NCBI GenBank assembly: GCA_037501455.1
Contig: CM074863.1
Span: 9,358,001 to 9,422,000 of the forward strand
Direction: 5' to 3'
DNA length: 64,000 nt
DNA from: Lantana camara
Lineage: Eukaryota; Streptophyta; Magnoliopsida; Lamiales; Verbenaceae
In this document: piece by piece, positions 1-8,803 of the stretch
How positions within the stretch are numbered: position 1 is the first letter of the stretch
Layout of the letters: the number at the start of each line of letters is the position of its first letter
The notes under the pieces: model-generated
The model's input: the letters and a program-made list of their open reading frames with translations, nothing else
What the model was told of the DNA's origin: nothing
The model's database searches: none
Program-made: the position numbers and the translations under genes

Positions 1-1
1 A

Positions 2-523
2 ATCGTGCAGAATCTGAAGACCCGACTCGACGGGAGCAAAGGAGCTTGGGCCGAGGAACTTGACGGCGTCCTGTGGGCCTACCGAACAACCCCTCGAACA
101 GCTACCGGGGAGACACCATTTTCAATGGTCTATGGTTCCGAAGCGGTGGTCCCCGCCGAGTTGATACACCAGACCGATAGGGTGTCCCATTATCAACTCG
201 ATCGCAATCAAGAGAATCGACAGTTCGACTTGGACATGATTGAAGAAGCAAGAGATCGGGCGTTCCGACGGGTGCAACAGTATAGAGCCGCGGTGGCCAG
301 AAGCTACAACAAAAAGGTCAATCATAGGGGATTCCGAGTCGGGGATCTCGTCCTGAAACGAGTCGACGTGACAAAACATGTCGGGAAGCTCGACGCCAAC
401 TGGGATGGTCCTTTCCGAGTCTCCAAGGTCGGGAAAAACCACGCCTACCACCTCGAGGAAATGAATGGCAATCCAGTACCTCGATCATGGAACGCCCACA
501 ACCTTCGGGCTTTTTATGTTTGA
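2..523 (+). CDS. Element E integrase, C-terminal part (Ty3/gypsy pol)
   Basis: The open frame enters from the left edge and ends with TGA at 521-523. It covers the integrase end after the catalytic core: the WAYRTTPRTATGETPF block and VYGSEAVVPAEL are hallmark Tat/gypsy integrase sequences, followed by the GPY/F-type module (GDLVLKRV, then KLDANWDGPFRV). The protein ends NLRAFYV, matching the NLRRFYV end of element A's integrase. Integrase inserts the element cDNA into nuclear DNA. The 3' end of pol is intact here; the catalytic DDE residues lie outside the window. Confidence 0.9.
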   Translation: MVQNLKTRLDGSKGAWAEELDGVLWAYRTTPRTATGETPFSMVYGSEAVVPAELIHQTDRVSHYQLDRNQENRQFDLDMIEEARDRAFRRVQQYRAAVARSYNKKVNHRGFRVGDLVLKRVDVTKHVGKLDANWDGPFRVSKVGKNHAYHLEEMNGNPVPRSWNAHNLRAFYV

Positions 524-570
524 AAAGATGTAGTCTCCGACATGACAATGAATAAAATTGGGGTACTTTT

Positions 571-737
571 TCGACCTAAAAGGTTATCATATCCTTATTG
601 GGTTAAATAGCCTAATTGTTATAGTCGACTAAATTTATGTCACGAGATCGACCTAAAAGATTGTCATATCCTTAATGGGTTAAATAGCCTAATCGATATG
701 ATTGACTAGATTTATTTCTTGAAATCAACCTAATTAC
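571..737 (+). repeat. 77-bp tandem repeat in the 3' untranslated region of element E
   Basis: Two adjacent 77-bp units (571-647 and 648-724) start with TCGACCTAAAAG and share TCATATCCTTA and GGGTTAAATAGCCTAAT; a third copy starts at 725 (TCAACCTAATTAC) and breaks down. Tandem repeats between pol and the 3' LTR are a known feature of Tat/Ogre elements and a proposed source of satellites. Element A has a different repeat at the equivalent place. Confidence 0.85.
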
Positions 738-1007
738 TTGATGCCCTTATCACAAGGAGCTAGAGCAATTTATGTTATCGAATCGAGGATAGTGGTCGGT
801 TTGAACATGCATACTCGAAAATGCTAATTCGAATTGGACCTTGAAAGAAAGCAAACTTCATTAACATTTGAAGAATAATTACGTTTGGATTTTGCAACAG
901 GAACGCTGTTCGACCACTCTAGGTCGACTTACTACATCAGAATTCAAAAGCTTGAAATAAAAAGAAAAATTTACATCAACAAGAAATGGTGCAGGGAATC
1001 GGGAGGC
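738..1007. other. Non-coding 3' region of element E
   Basis: AT-rich spacer between the repeat and the end of the antisense gene. No convincing coding frame, RNA gene or repeat was seen. It presumably serves as 3'UTR for both the sense pol transcript and the convergent antisense transcript. Confidence 0.6.
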
Positions 1008-3663
1008 CTAGTCTATTTCTTCGTCGGAGGGAGCGTTGGCGGGTTTCTCGAAGAAGAGCTCGGGGAAGACTTTGGCGTGATTTAGGACCATAGGATCGAC
1101 CCCTTGGGGCATCCGACTGGTATCCTCCTCGATTCCGCCGACTATGGATTGGGCCAAAGGGATTGCGAACCCAAACTCGTGCTTCGTCCAATCCTCCTCA
1201 GGATCCTCAGTAGCTTGCTCGATTAGAGGACGCGGATCCGGGCAGAGTAGGCCAACTTTGGTCGCATCATAGTCGACCGGCAGATAACCCTCCGCACGAC
1301 ACTGGGCTAGGCACAATTCGAACCCCTCCTTCATGTCCGAAATCCCAAAGGTGGCGGTCGATCTCTTGAAGGCCGTCGACTTCATGAACCGGTAGGCCCC
1401 GAATCGCTCCGAGTCGGCGATGATCTGATCATAAATTCGTTGGCATCGCTCGATGGCGTCCCTGGCCCCTTTCACCTCTCCGGCCGATTCCCCTTCTCTG
1501 AATGCATTAAGGGTCTTCTCGGCCTCTTTGTCGAGCTTTTTGTGAGCCACGAGCAATTCCTCCTTCTTGGCCTCCAGCAATTTCTTGGTTTCTTCTAGGG
1601 CCTTCTCCGCCTTCTCCTTCCCCAGAGTCGCCGCCTTCGCGGTCGAACCGAGCCCCGCCTTTTCCGTTTCTAACTCCTGCACTCTCCTTTTCAAACTCTC
1701 GACCTCCGAGTCGATTCCTGCCTTTGCCTCCAACCGTGACCTCCCCTCCTTGTATATTTGGGCCCTCCGACTCATGTGATAGACATCCTGAGCGAGCTGC
1801 GACACGAAAAGAAAAGGGGGTTTAACAGTCGAACTTAAAGCGAACTGACAGATAGAGAAATGTTCGGATTCTTACCCCAATAATCTTTACCGCGGCCGAC
1901 ATCTCCAGCTCGACCTCGGACATCTTCCATCTCGACTCATGGTCGACCGGGAGTTGACAACAGTGGTACACCGCCCCAGCGGCGCGGTTGTCCCTAGGGA
2001 TCGATCCTATCCTTCGAGGTTTTCCATCGTCGCCGATCATCTTATAGCCCCCTGGGAGGTGTGGCTCAGAGATCTTGAGCATCTTGAAGAAATCGGCCAA
2101 GTCCTCGGCCGGGGGATGGTATGGAAGGTGGGCCAGTCTAATGGCCTCTGAGGAGAAGGGGGCCGGCGATTTCTCGGTCCCTGAGGGAGTCGACGGGAGA
2201 GAACTGGTGGAATTCGTGCCTTTCGACTGGCTCCCCCCAGCGCTTGTATCAACGTTTCTTGCCGGCTTGGGGTCCCGGTCCTTTTTTGACCTCTTCCTAT
2301 CGGGCTCAGGGAGAGGAGCTTTCTCTTTCCTTTTCTGGGTCTGCGGCGTCTGACTCGGCTCTGCCCCGGTCTTATCCGCTCCCCTTGGGAGAACTGCATC
2401 TATGGTCTTGTGGGGCTGGGCCACCTCGGCCGCTTTAGCTAAAGCGTGTTTGGCTGCTAGCTCCTCCATGTCGGCCCTCATCTTTGCTAGGCGACTCATG
2501 ATGACTTTATCTGAAAGGAGGAAATGCGAATGTTAGAATCGACTAAAAAGATAGAAATACAGTTCTGGGTTTGGAACGGTCAAACCGACTCGACCGCATG
2601 ATTTACCAGGGTCGAATGTCCGACTCATACGTCCGGGGGCTAAACCAAGATCGACCAGTACTTTATTCTCGATCAACTTCTTGCAGTCGAACTGGCCGAG
2701 AGATAACATGTCCCGGATGAAAGTATTGGACCACCTGGTAGCTGCCACTGGTAACGTCGAGCTCGGCCTCCAGCACCACATCCTATTCCACAAATTAGGC
2801 CAGCCCGACTCGCTCTCGACATATACAAATTGGTGTTTCCAAGATTGTCCATTTGAAGAGGTCGGCGACGTTGTGAGCTTCCTTTTCTGTTTAAACGAAA
2901 GCTGCACAAACCCATAGCCCGATCCGGACCCCTCCTTGGTCACACTTACATTGAAGAGATCCTTGGCCACTCCAAGCATAGGAATCCCAAAATACTTCAT
3001 CAAAACTCGGATGCCGTTAAGCATCGCGTAACCATTCGGCATCAACTGGACCGGGCTGATGTTCAAATGGTTCAAGATCTCGAGGACGTCATTGTCTATC
3101 GGGATCCGAAACCCTGCTTGGATCATCTTCCAGGTTACGGTGATGCAGTTTCTCGGGGGGTCGGTCATGGATTCCCCACTTCGAGGTCGAACTAAACTGT
3201 ATCCCCCCAGTTCGACATCTCCCCCAAACAAAATCTCTCTCATTTCCTCGAACATCTTAGCCGACACTTTGCTCTCGACTATCCTAGGGTCCTTATTCAG
3301 GGTTCGGCTAGGAGATTTCCTACCATAGGGGATATGTACACCACCCTCTCCTTGACTATCTGAGGTCGACGGCGGCGCATCTCCTACTCGACTCGCAAAT
3401 TCCGGGCCGAGTCTCATCCCGATTGGTGGAATCGCCGTTATAGGTTCTGCAGAGGCTACTGGGCCCGAGGGGGAGGCCGATTGTCTGTCCCCAGAGTCCT
3501 CTGAAGCTTCCGATACCCCTACCCTACCGGAGTCCTGCGATCTAACCGACTCCTCCTCCTCCCTCGACGTCGAGGAGATCGAGTGTACATCATCCCCAGG
3601 ACCCGGGATCTTATCTGACAGGTCTGAGCTAGTCGAAGTAGAAGAAGACATCCCACCGCTCAA
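1008..3663 (-). CDS. Antisense ORF (aORF) of element E, three exons, predicted coiled-coil nuclear protein
   Basis: Three long minus-strand frames join into one spliced gene. Predicted exons are 3663-2586, 2510-1876 and 1796-1008. Together they make 2502 nt (833 codons plus stop). The exon 2 donor is GTAAGA and both acceptors end in CAG; the exon 1 donor (GTTTGA) is weaker and was chosen because it keeps frame. Phases (1 then 0) match the aORF of element A. Exon 1 is Ser/acid-rich, then has a conserved core (FRIPIDNDVLEILNHLNISP, QLMPNG) resembling the plant 'putative gypsy type transposon' domain (Transposase_28). Exon 2 is basic with an NLS-like KRSKKDRD. Exon 3 is a heptad-rich coiled coil (about residues 575-700). 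Function is unknown; antisense ORFs occur in some Tat elements such as maize Grande. The true ATG could be residue 1 or 5. Confidence 0.75.
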
Positions 3664-3982
3664 CAGTTCCTCGACTGGATTCCCTTGGAGTTAGCCTTCT
3701 CCTTGAAATAAGGGTTAAGGTTTTTCGTGTCAGGGATCGAGTCGAGAGCGATTCGAGATGGGGTTCTTCTCACTCGACTCCAGACTCTCCGACAGATAGA
3801 AAATAAAGAAAATAAAGCGGTAAAGGGGAAAGAAGTTGTCGAAAAAGGCTTACCGGAAAACTTCGTAGATAATCTGGTCGACTCGGTATATCCGGAAGCT
3901 GGTCTCGAAAAGCTCTCTAGGACTCGAACTGCTCTGAGAATTTCTATGAAAGTGAAGGGAGCAAATGAAGGACGCAAGGGGC

Positions 3983-3990
3983 TATTTATA
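3983..3990 (-). promoter_or_regulatory. TATA box of the antisense gene in element E
   Basis: Minus-strand TATAAATA (plus TATTTATA), about 320 bp upstream of the aORF ATG. Element A has the same motif in the same context about 290 bp upstream of its aORF. It points away from the 3' LTR and so is separate from the LTR promoter. Confidence 0.6.
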
Positions 3991-4100
3991 GGGGTTACCC
4001 TGGGCGGGAAAATCGAAGGCGAACCGTCGCCATCATTACGCCTGGGACCCACTTCTCGAAAACCGAAAGGACACTGCCACATCATCGTGGCACCGCCTTT

Positions 4101-4111
4101 CCGGGGGCTAA
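4101..4111 (+). other. Polypurine tract region of element E
   Basis: CCGGGGGCTAA lies directly before the LTR start TGACGTGG. A short G-run next to the 3' LTR is where plus-strand cDNA synthesis is primed. It is shorter and less pure than the PPT of element A. Confidence 0.55.
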
Positions 4112-4753
4112 TGACGTGGTCCCATCCAAAACAGCCACGATAGCGACACGTGGACCACTAATCACGAGCCACGACAAGTGGTAGACTGGTCAAAGGTGCC
4201 ACGCAAGCCTCCCCAATCTGCCACGTCCCACGGAAAACCCTTCAGGAATGTAAAAGCTAACCGCTCAACCGTGTCGACTCGACTACCCTCAGGAATAGTC
4301 GAAACACCATCGAATATTTCCAAGGCAAGTCGGCGAGTACTCGACCGTTTGGTTATCAGGTCGAACTTGGGTCGACTATCCCGGGGCCCACTCCGCCGTT
4401 TTCAGCATTAAATGAGGCCTGACAGGCCGTACGAAGCAGTTGGCGCATTTAATGTGCTTGCAGGTCGCACTGTACAGGTAATCATTACCTTAATAGGTAT
4501 AAATACCCCCCCCATAAATGCCATTTAACACACACAACCACCACCTAAAAACGCACAAGTTACTCGATAAGCTCTTAGCCACTCGATACTAACTTGAGCG
4601 TCGGAGTGCCGACAAAGGGAATCACCCCCCTCGTCCTTTGTCGGTCCGAAGCTTACGTTTGTCACTCTCCCCAGGTCGATTCCACATCGAGCTCTGCCCA
4701 CCAAACAAATCTCAAGTGACTCGAGTCGATCGGTACAGAACACCGCCACGTCA
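4112..4753 (+). repeat. 3' LTR of element E (642 bp)
   Basis: The LTR is bounded by TGACGTGG and CCACGTCA, a perfect 8-bp inverted repeat with canonical TG...CA ends. It starts just after the PPT. A TATA box (TATAAATA, 4498-4505) is followed by a C-run and the LTR's R/U5 part. The block with CGTCGGAGTGCC (about 4599-4610) recurs in the LTR of element C (about 59144-59155), showing that E and C are related. The 5' LTR is outside the window, so age cannot be estimated. Confidence 0.8.
4498..4505 (+). promoter_or_regulatory. TATA box in the LTR of element E
   Basis: TATAAATA in the middle of the LTR with the usual downstream R/U5 segment; predicted RNA polymerase II core promoter of the element. 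Confidence 0.6.
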
Positions 4754-5708
4754 TCGATCCGGATCCGACACGATCACTATCCATGGATTTTGTCATCAAT
4801 TTTCTGCTTAATCTCTTTTGTATCCTCTCAAATTCTTTTATTTATTTTATTATTTATTTATTTATTTTCTTTTACCTTAATCTAAATTCTTTATTATATA
4901 TTTTTTTATTTTTACTTAAATTATTAATTTAATTTGATATTATTTTATTTTATTTTATTTATTTATTTATTAAAAAACTATAATTATATTAAATAATAAT
5001 AAATAAAGTATTAATATAAAAATCTTAATTTAATTTTTTGTACACGTATAGAACGCGCATGATCACTAGTTATTATATTAAGTGAAGTACTTATTTGGTG
5101 TCATAAACTTTGTTTCTTTTTAATAAAAGTTCTACCCACTTATTTGAGTAATTTTTAATTTTTTGATCAGTATCTTTCACATCCTCTTAACTCTAAAATT
5201 TTTTATTTTAGTTTTATTATTTATTTATATATAATTTTTTTTTCTGTTATCTCATTTTAATTTTTTAATTCCAAATATATTTTTAATATTTTTAAACTAT
5301 TATTTTATATTAATTTAATATTATCTTATTTTATTTATTTATTTATTTGTTAAAAAATTATAATTATATAAAAATAATTATAGACTAAATAATAACATAA
5401 ATTTTTTAATTTAATACTTTGTTATGCACACACACGAATGTGGTTATCAATTATATAAAAACATAATATATGTCATATATAATATATATAAATTCTATTA
5501 CTAAATGTTTAAATTCCGTATGAATCTAAAATTTTGTTTCTCTAACGAATCACCTTTATTCAAAAGAATTAAGGATTTTGTTTCAAATTGAAATCACTTA
5601 ATTTATCCAAATATGTATATGATTTTAGATAAGTTTGTTACGAAAAATATTCAAATTTAAAATTTTAGATACATCACACGCCATAAAATTGTATTTAAAG
5701 TTTTTATT
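4754..5708. repeat. AT-rich intergenic DNA with a degenerate ~380-bp direct duplication
   Basis: Very AT-rich, with ATTT-type simple repeats around 4837-4980. Two diverged copies of one sequence can be followed: 4785-5060 and about 5165-5440. Both run through a TATCCTCTCAAATTC / CATCCTCTTAACTC start, ATTT runs, AAAAACTATAATTATAT and a TTAATTTAAT end. No gene was seen. Confidence 0.5.
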
Positions 5709-7230
5709 TGTTGGGAAATGCGAAACAATAACGCATCGCAAATTTATTTTTTTTTTCCCCCAAAAGTAAGATCTAGACTTGCAATTTCTATTCCCGATTT
5801 GTAATGATTTCAAGAACTTACTTAAATCGACACTTTCTTGACACGTTTTGAGCCGCCTTCAAATGCGCTTCAAGCGGCAAGTTCCTTGAACTTCTTCGAA
5901 TCTTCAAAACTCCGAAATCGCAGTCCTCTAGAGTAATAATCCATACCAACCTCGATCATGATCTAAATAGAGAAAATGCTAGTACTATATTTAGTGTTTA
6001 GGCTCTAGGGGATTTGTGTGTAGTGATTTGGTGAATTTTTGCTATCAACCTCCCGTGGGGTTCGAACCCCTTGTCTTGTTGCCCAAGATTCCAAATCCTC
6101 CAATACTTTGAATTACTTGCTAGGTAAGAAAGAGATTATATTTTGACCAAAAGTCTCATTTGATCAACTTGCCTTACAAGAAATTCTATCTAACCTTCTT
6201 AGATATTTTCATGGGATATTTTATTTATTCATAATAAATAAATTAATGTCAATAATTAATTAATTCACAATTAATTATTTATTGGACATTTAAACTCCAA
6301 ATTTGGATTTAATAATAATTCAGAATTAAATTAAAGTCTATTAAATAATTAATCAAAATTAATTATTTAATTAATCACACAAGGTGACATGTGTCTCACC
6401 TAGACACGTGTGCCACACATGTGGCTCCTCTCTCCAATCCTTGATTGGTTCGATCAACTCGTTTAATCGATTCAAGCCTTAACCCTCGTGATCGGACATT
6501 TATGTGTGACCCTCTAGGTTCTTTATTTAATTAGAAGTGAACCTTATTAATCAATTCCTAATTAATTAATCAATCCACGGATCACACTATCATAGTCTAG
6601 CAACAGATGTGCGACCCCTAACTGAATAAGAATGTATCAATTAGAAGAACCTTTAAATCATTGACATATGTGAAATAAGATCCTCCTACAATCTATATCT
6701 CAACCAAGATCTAGGGTAAGGGAATAATTAGAACCCTAATAATCTCGGTGTTAAAGTTAAGTATATTTCATATTCATTTGATCTTGATCCAAGAAACCCT
6801 TTTCTTGATCTCGATCCACTGTCTTGGCCAAGGTCTCCTAGATGGCATATGAATGACTTACACAATAAAGGATCAACTTGCTGCATGTAGGTCCTTCATT
6901 GATTCTCATATGCTTCCATGTGCCACTTGTGTAGTCCCAGCATAAGCCTTGAACCAGCTATCTCGGGCAACATCCTTTAAAGCTTATACCAAATACTATA
7001 GGGTTAGCCCTCAAAGCATCGATGGAATCTCAAGTCTAAGGATTACTGAATCACTTCAATGACTCGTGAGATATTTTCTAATCTGGAAGTTTTTATTTCA
7101 AAAAATAGAAATTTCCTTTCCCATTGAGGAATCTTCTCACACGGGACACCTTAGTGTACTCATTTAGAATAAACAAACACCCCCATGTATCACGCACGTA
7201 TCAGTGTATCATTTAGAATAAACGAGCACC
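5709..7230 (-). repeat. Truncated, diverged copia LTR of the B family
   Basis: Starts TGTTGGGAAATGCGAAAC and runs colinear with the B-family LTRs at 13543 and 21738. Shared blocks include TCTAGAG...TAGTGTTTAGGCT, a CACGTG cluster near 6385-6425, TGTGTGACCCTCTAGGTTCT, CATAGTCTAGCAACAG and CATGTATCACGCACGTATCA. It stops at about 7230 where host sequence begins, lacking about 390 bp that in B run to the other end. A segment near 6010-6110 is absent from B and includes GGGGTTCGAACCCC. Orientation (minus) is taken from element B. It is either a broken solo LTR or the edge of a deleted element. Confidence 0.75.
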
Positions 7231-7566
7231 CCCTTATTGAATTGGACCACACCCCTTTTTCAAGTAGTTTTCACATAACTTGTTCAATATTTTTACTAAA
7301 GAGAACATAATTAGTTTGAGAAAACATTATTGATTTGGAGGAAGGTGAAGATCTAAAGACTTCAAATAGAAGAAACCAAATACTTCACATCACTCGTATA
7401 CTACACTCTTCTACTTTCCAAACTACGTGCAAGATAGTTTCATCGTCGTGTGGAAAAGTTAAAGCCTCCTTAACTTACAACTATACCTAACGATTAAAAC
7501 CTCTATACATCCCTTAACCAAACACACTTTCAAAATACGACCGATGGTCACCGGTTCAATCGATTC
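7231..7566. repeat. Host tandem duplication, unit 1 left half
   Basis: From CCCTTATTGAATTGGACC to the insertion site of element A. The same sequence recurs at 30407-30760, and the rest of unit 1 lies at 30304-30406 beyond element A. With A removed, two units of roughly 450 bp sit head to tail. No coding frame was recognised. Confidence 0.75.
7562..7566. repeat. Target-site duplication of element A (left)
   Basis: GATTC directly before the LTR start; the same five bases follow the 3' LTR at 30299-30303. Confidence 0.9.
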
Positions 7567-8419
7567 TGATGAGACTCAGAAACGCACTCGAATCAGAGCC
7601 GTCCACGTGTCGCCATCGACTGACTTGAAGACTACACGCTCGCATTGATGGGCTCGTGAGCCAATCCAGCCCACTCACTTGCCAACTAAGTTAGGCCATT
7701 GGGCCTCGGATAATTGGTCAGATAAAGGGCCAGAGCCGACCGGCTTAGCGCTCGCATCTCGGTCCTCAGGGTTACCCTTCTCAGGGAAGCACCCACGCGT
7801 GGACCCCATTCTTGATGCTCGGGGTTTTGACGCTCAAAGGTCATCGGCCGCGGAGGATCCATCCGTGCACTCTTCGAGCGTCATCACGCTCGTAAATGAT
7901 CCCACCTCCCCGGCGAGGGACCCAAACCTTAGCAAGGAGGACTTTGGGCCTTCCTCTCACGTGACCCTCGCCAACAACCTCTGACATAAAGGTAGTGCAC
8001 ACTTTGTACCTGACACGCCGCCCCCTTTTCAGGGACGTCATTCTCATACCATCACGGGATGCCACGTGTTAGGGCAACACAGGTTTGGGACCACCTGGTC
8101 AATTTACCCATTTACCCTCACCCCTAATATATAAATAGAGGAGAACGCGTGCTTTCTCCCCCAAGCAATCTTCTGCATACATTTTACACTGGGCATTCCC
8201 TCTCTCCATTTTTTCTCCGCATCTTCCTAAGCTCCGTGATCACCTCACCACAGTTGCATCACCGTTACTTCTTGCACTCTTGGTGTTATCCTAGCTGGAA
8301 GAACCCACGCATAAAAAGGAAACCCAGTTCCTGAGGCTTTCACGCCTATGATGGTCTTCCCCTTCTAACAAATATTAAACTGTTGTTGCATTTAGGAAGC
8401 TCAGATTCCTGTACCATCA
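7567..8419 (+). repeat. 5' LTR of element A (853 bp)
   Basis: Begins TGATGAGACTC and ends GTACCATCA; TGATG/CATCA form the terminal inverted repeat. The TATA box is TATAAATA at 8130-8137 inside TATATAAATAGAGG, the likely element promoter. Short open frames inside it recur in the 3' LTR and are not considered genes. Confidence 0.93.
8130..8137 (+). promoter_or_regulatory. TATA box in the 5' LTR of element A
   Basis: TATAAATA; transcription is expected about 30 bp downstream and would give the genomic RNA. The 3' LTR copy has one change just upstream (CTAACATATA instead of CTAATATATA). Confidence 0.65.
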
Positions 8420-8423
8420 TTTT

Positions 8424-8441
8424 TGGCGCCGTCTGTGGGAA
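8424..8441 (+). other. Primer binding site of element A
   Basis: TGGCGCCGTCTGTGGGAA lies 4 bp after the LTR. TGGCGCC is complementary to a tRNA 3' end (...GGCGCCA); gypsy elements with TGGCGCCGT are usually assigned to tRNA-Asp-like primers. The exact tRNA cannot be fixed from the window. Confidence 0.75.
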
Positions 8442-8518
8442 ATCCATCATCACCGTCTTCATCATCATCTTTTTCTTCCCTAAAAGCTAGTTGAAAAGTA
8501 ACACCAGCGACTCCCAGT

Positions 8519-8803
8519 ATGGTAACGGCGACAAGGTCAGGAGCGGTAGGAAGTAAAGGTGCTCGTTCCCCTGCCAACGAGAAGAATACAGGGAACGACG
8601 CCGCCGCTGTCGGTACGCCGCCTCCACTTACCGGAAATACTGAAGTCGCCGCCGCCACTCTCCCCCCAGAGGAAACGAAGCAGGAGGATCTGGCTCGAAT
8701 CCTCCTCCCCCAACCTTCACCCAAAACGTTCAAACCTCTCATCACGGCATGTACTCCATGGCCATGCCCCCGCCGGGATACGTCCATATGCATCCGGGAA
8801 TGA
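8519..8803 (+). CDS. Probable true gag N-terminus of element A, out of frame with gag-pol
   Basis: A 94-codon frame starts about 80 bp after the PBS with MVTATRSG, a beginning typical of Tat gag proteins (short, with a TRSG-like motif). It overlaps the main gag-pol frame, which opens only at 8749 in another frame. The simplest reading is that gag starts here and a one-base indel near 8740 separates it from the rest. A genuine separate small protein is possible but less likely. Confidence 0.45.
   Translation: MVTATRSGAVGSKGARSPANEKNTGNDAAAVGTPPPLTGNTEVAAATLPPEETKQEDLARILLPQPSPKTFKPLITACTPWPCPRRDTSICIRE

Larger units (their letters stand above)
1..4753 (+). mobile_element. Element E: 3' part of a Tat-type Ty3/gypsy retrotransposon
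   Basis: The window opens inside a Ty3/gypsy element read on the plus strand. In order it shows the integrase C-terminus, a short tandem repeat, a large spliced antisense gene, a polypurine tract and a 3' LTR. This order (integrase, repeat-bearing 3' region, antisense ORF, LTR) is repeated in element A, and extra ORFs downstream of pol are known in Tat-lineage elements. There is no chromodomain after the integrase, also as in Tat. The 5' LTR, gag, protease, RT and RNase H lie outside the window, so the TSD cannot be paired; the 5 bp after the LTR are TCGAT. The Tat assignment is by family resemblance, not a tree. Confidence 0.85.

Noticed and set aside
3727..4143. 138-codon plus-strand frame upstream of the E 3' LTR
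   Set aside because: Covers the antisense gene leader and PPT region; no recognisable domain, and the opposite-strand TATA and gene explain the region better.
7679..7984. 101-codon frame in the 5' LTR of element A (repeated at 29558-29863)
   Set aside because: Conserved only because the two LTRs are near-identical; no homology recognised and located upstream of the LTR TATA box.
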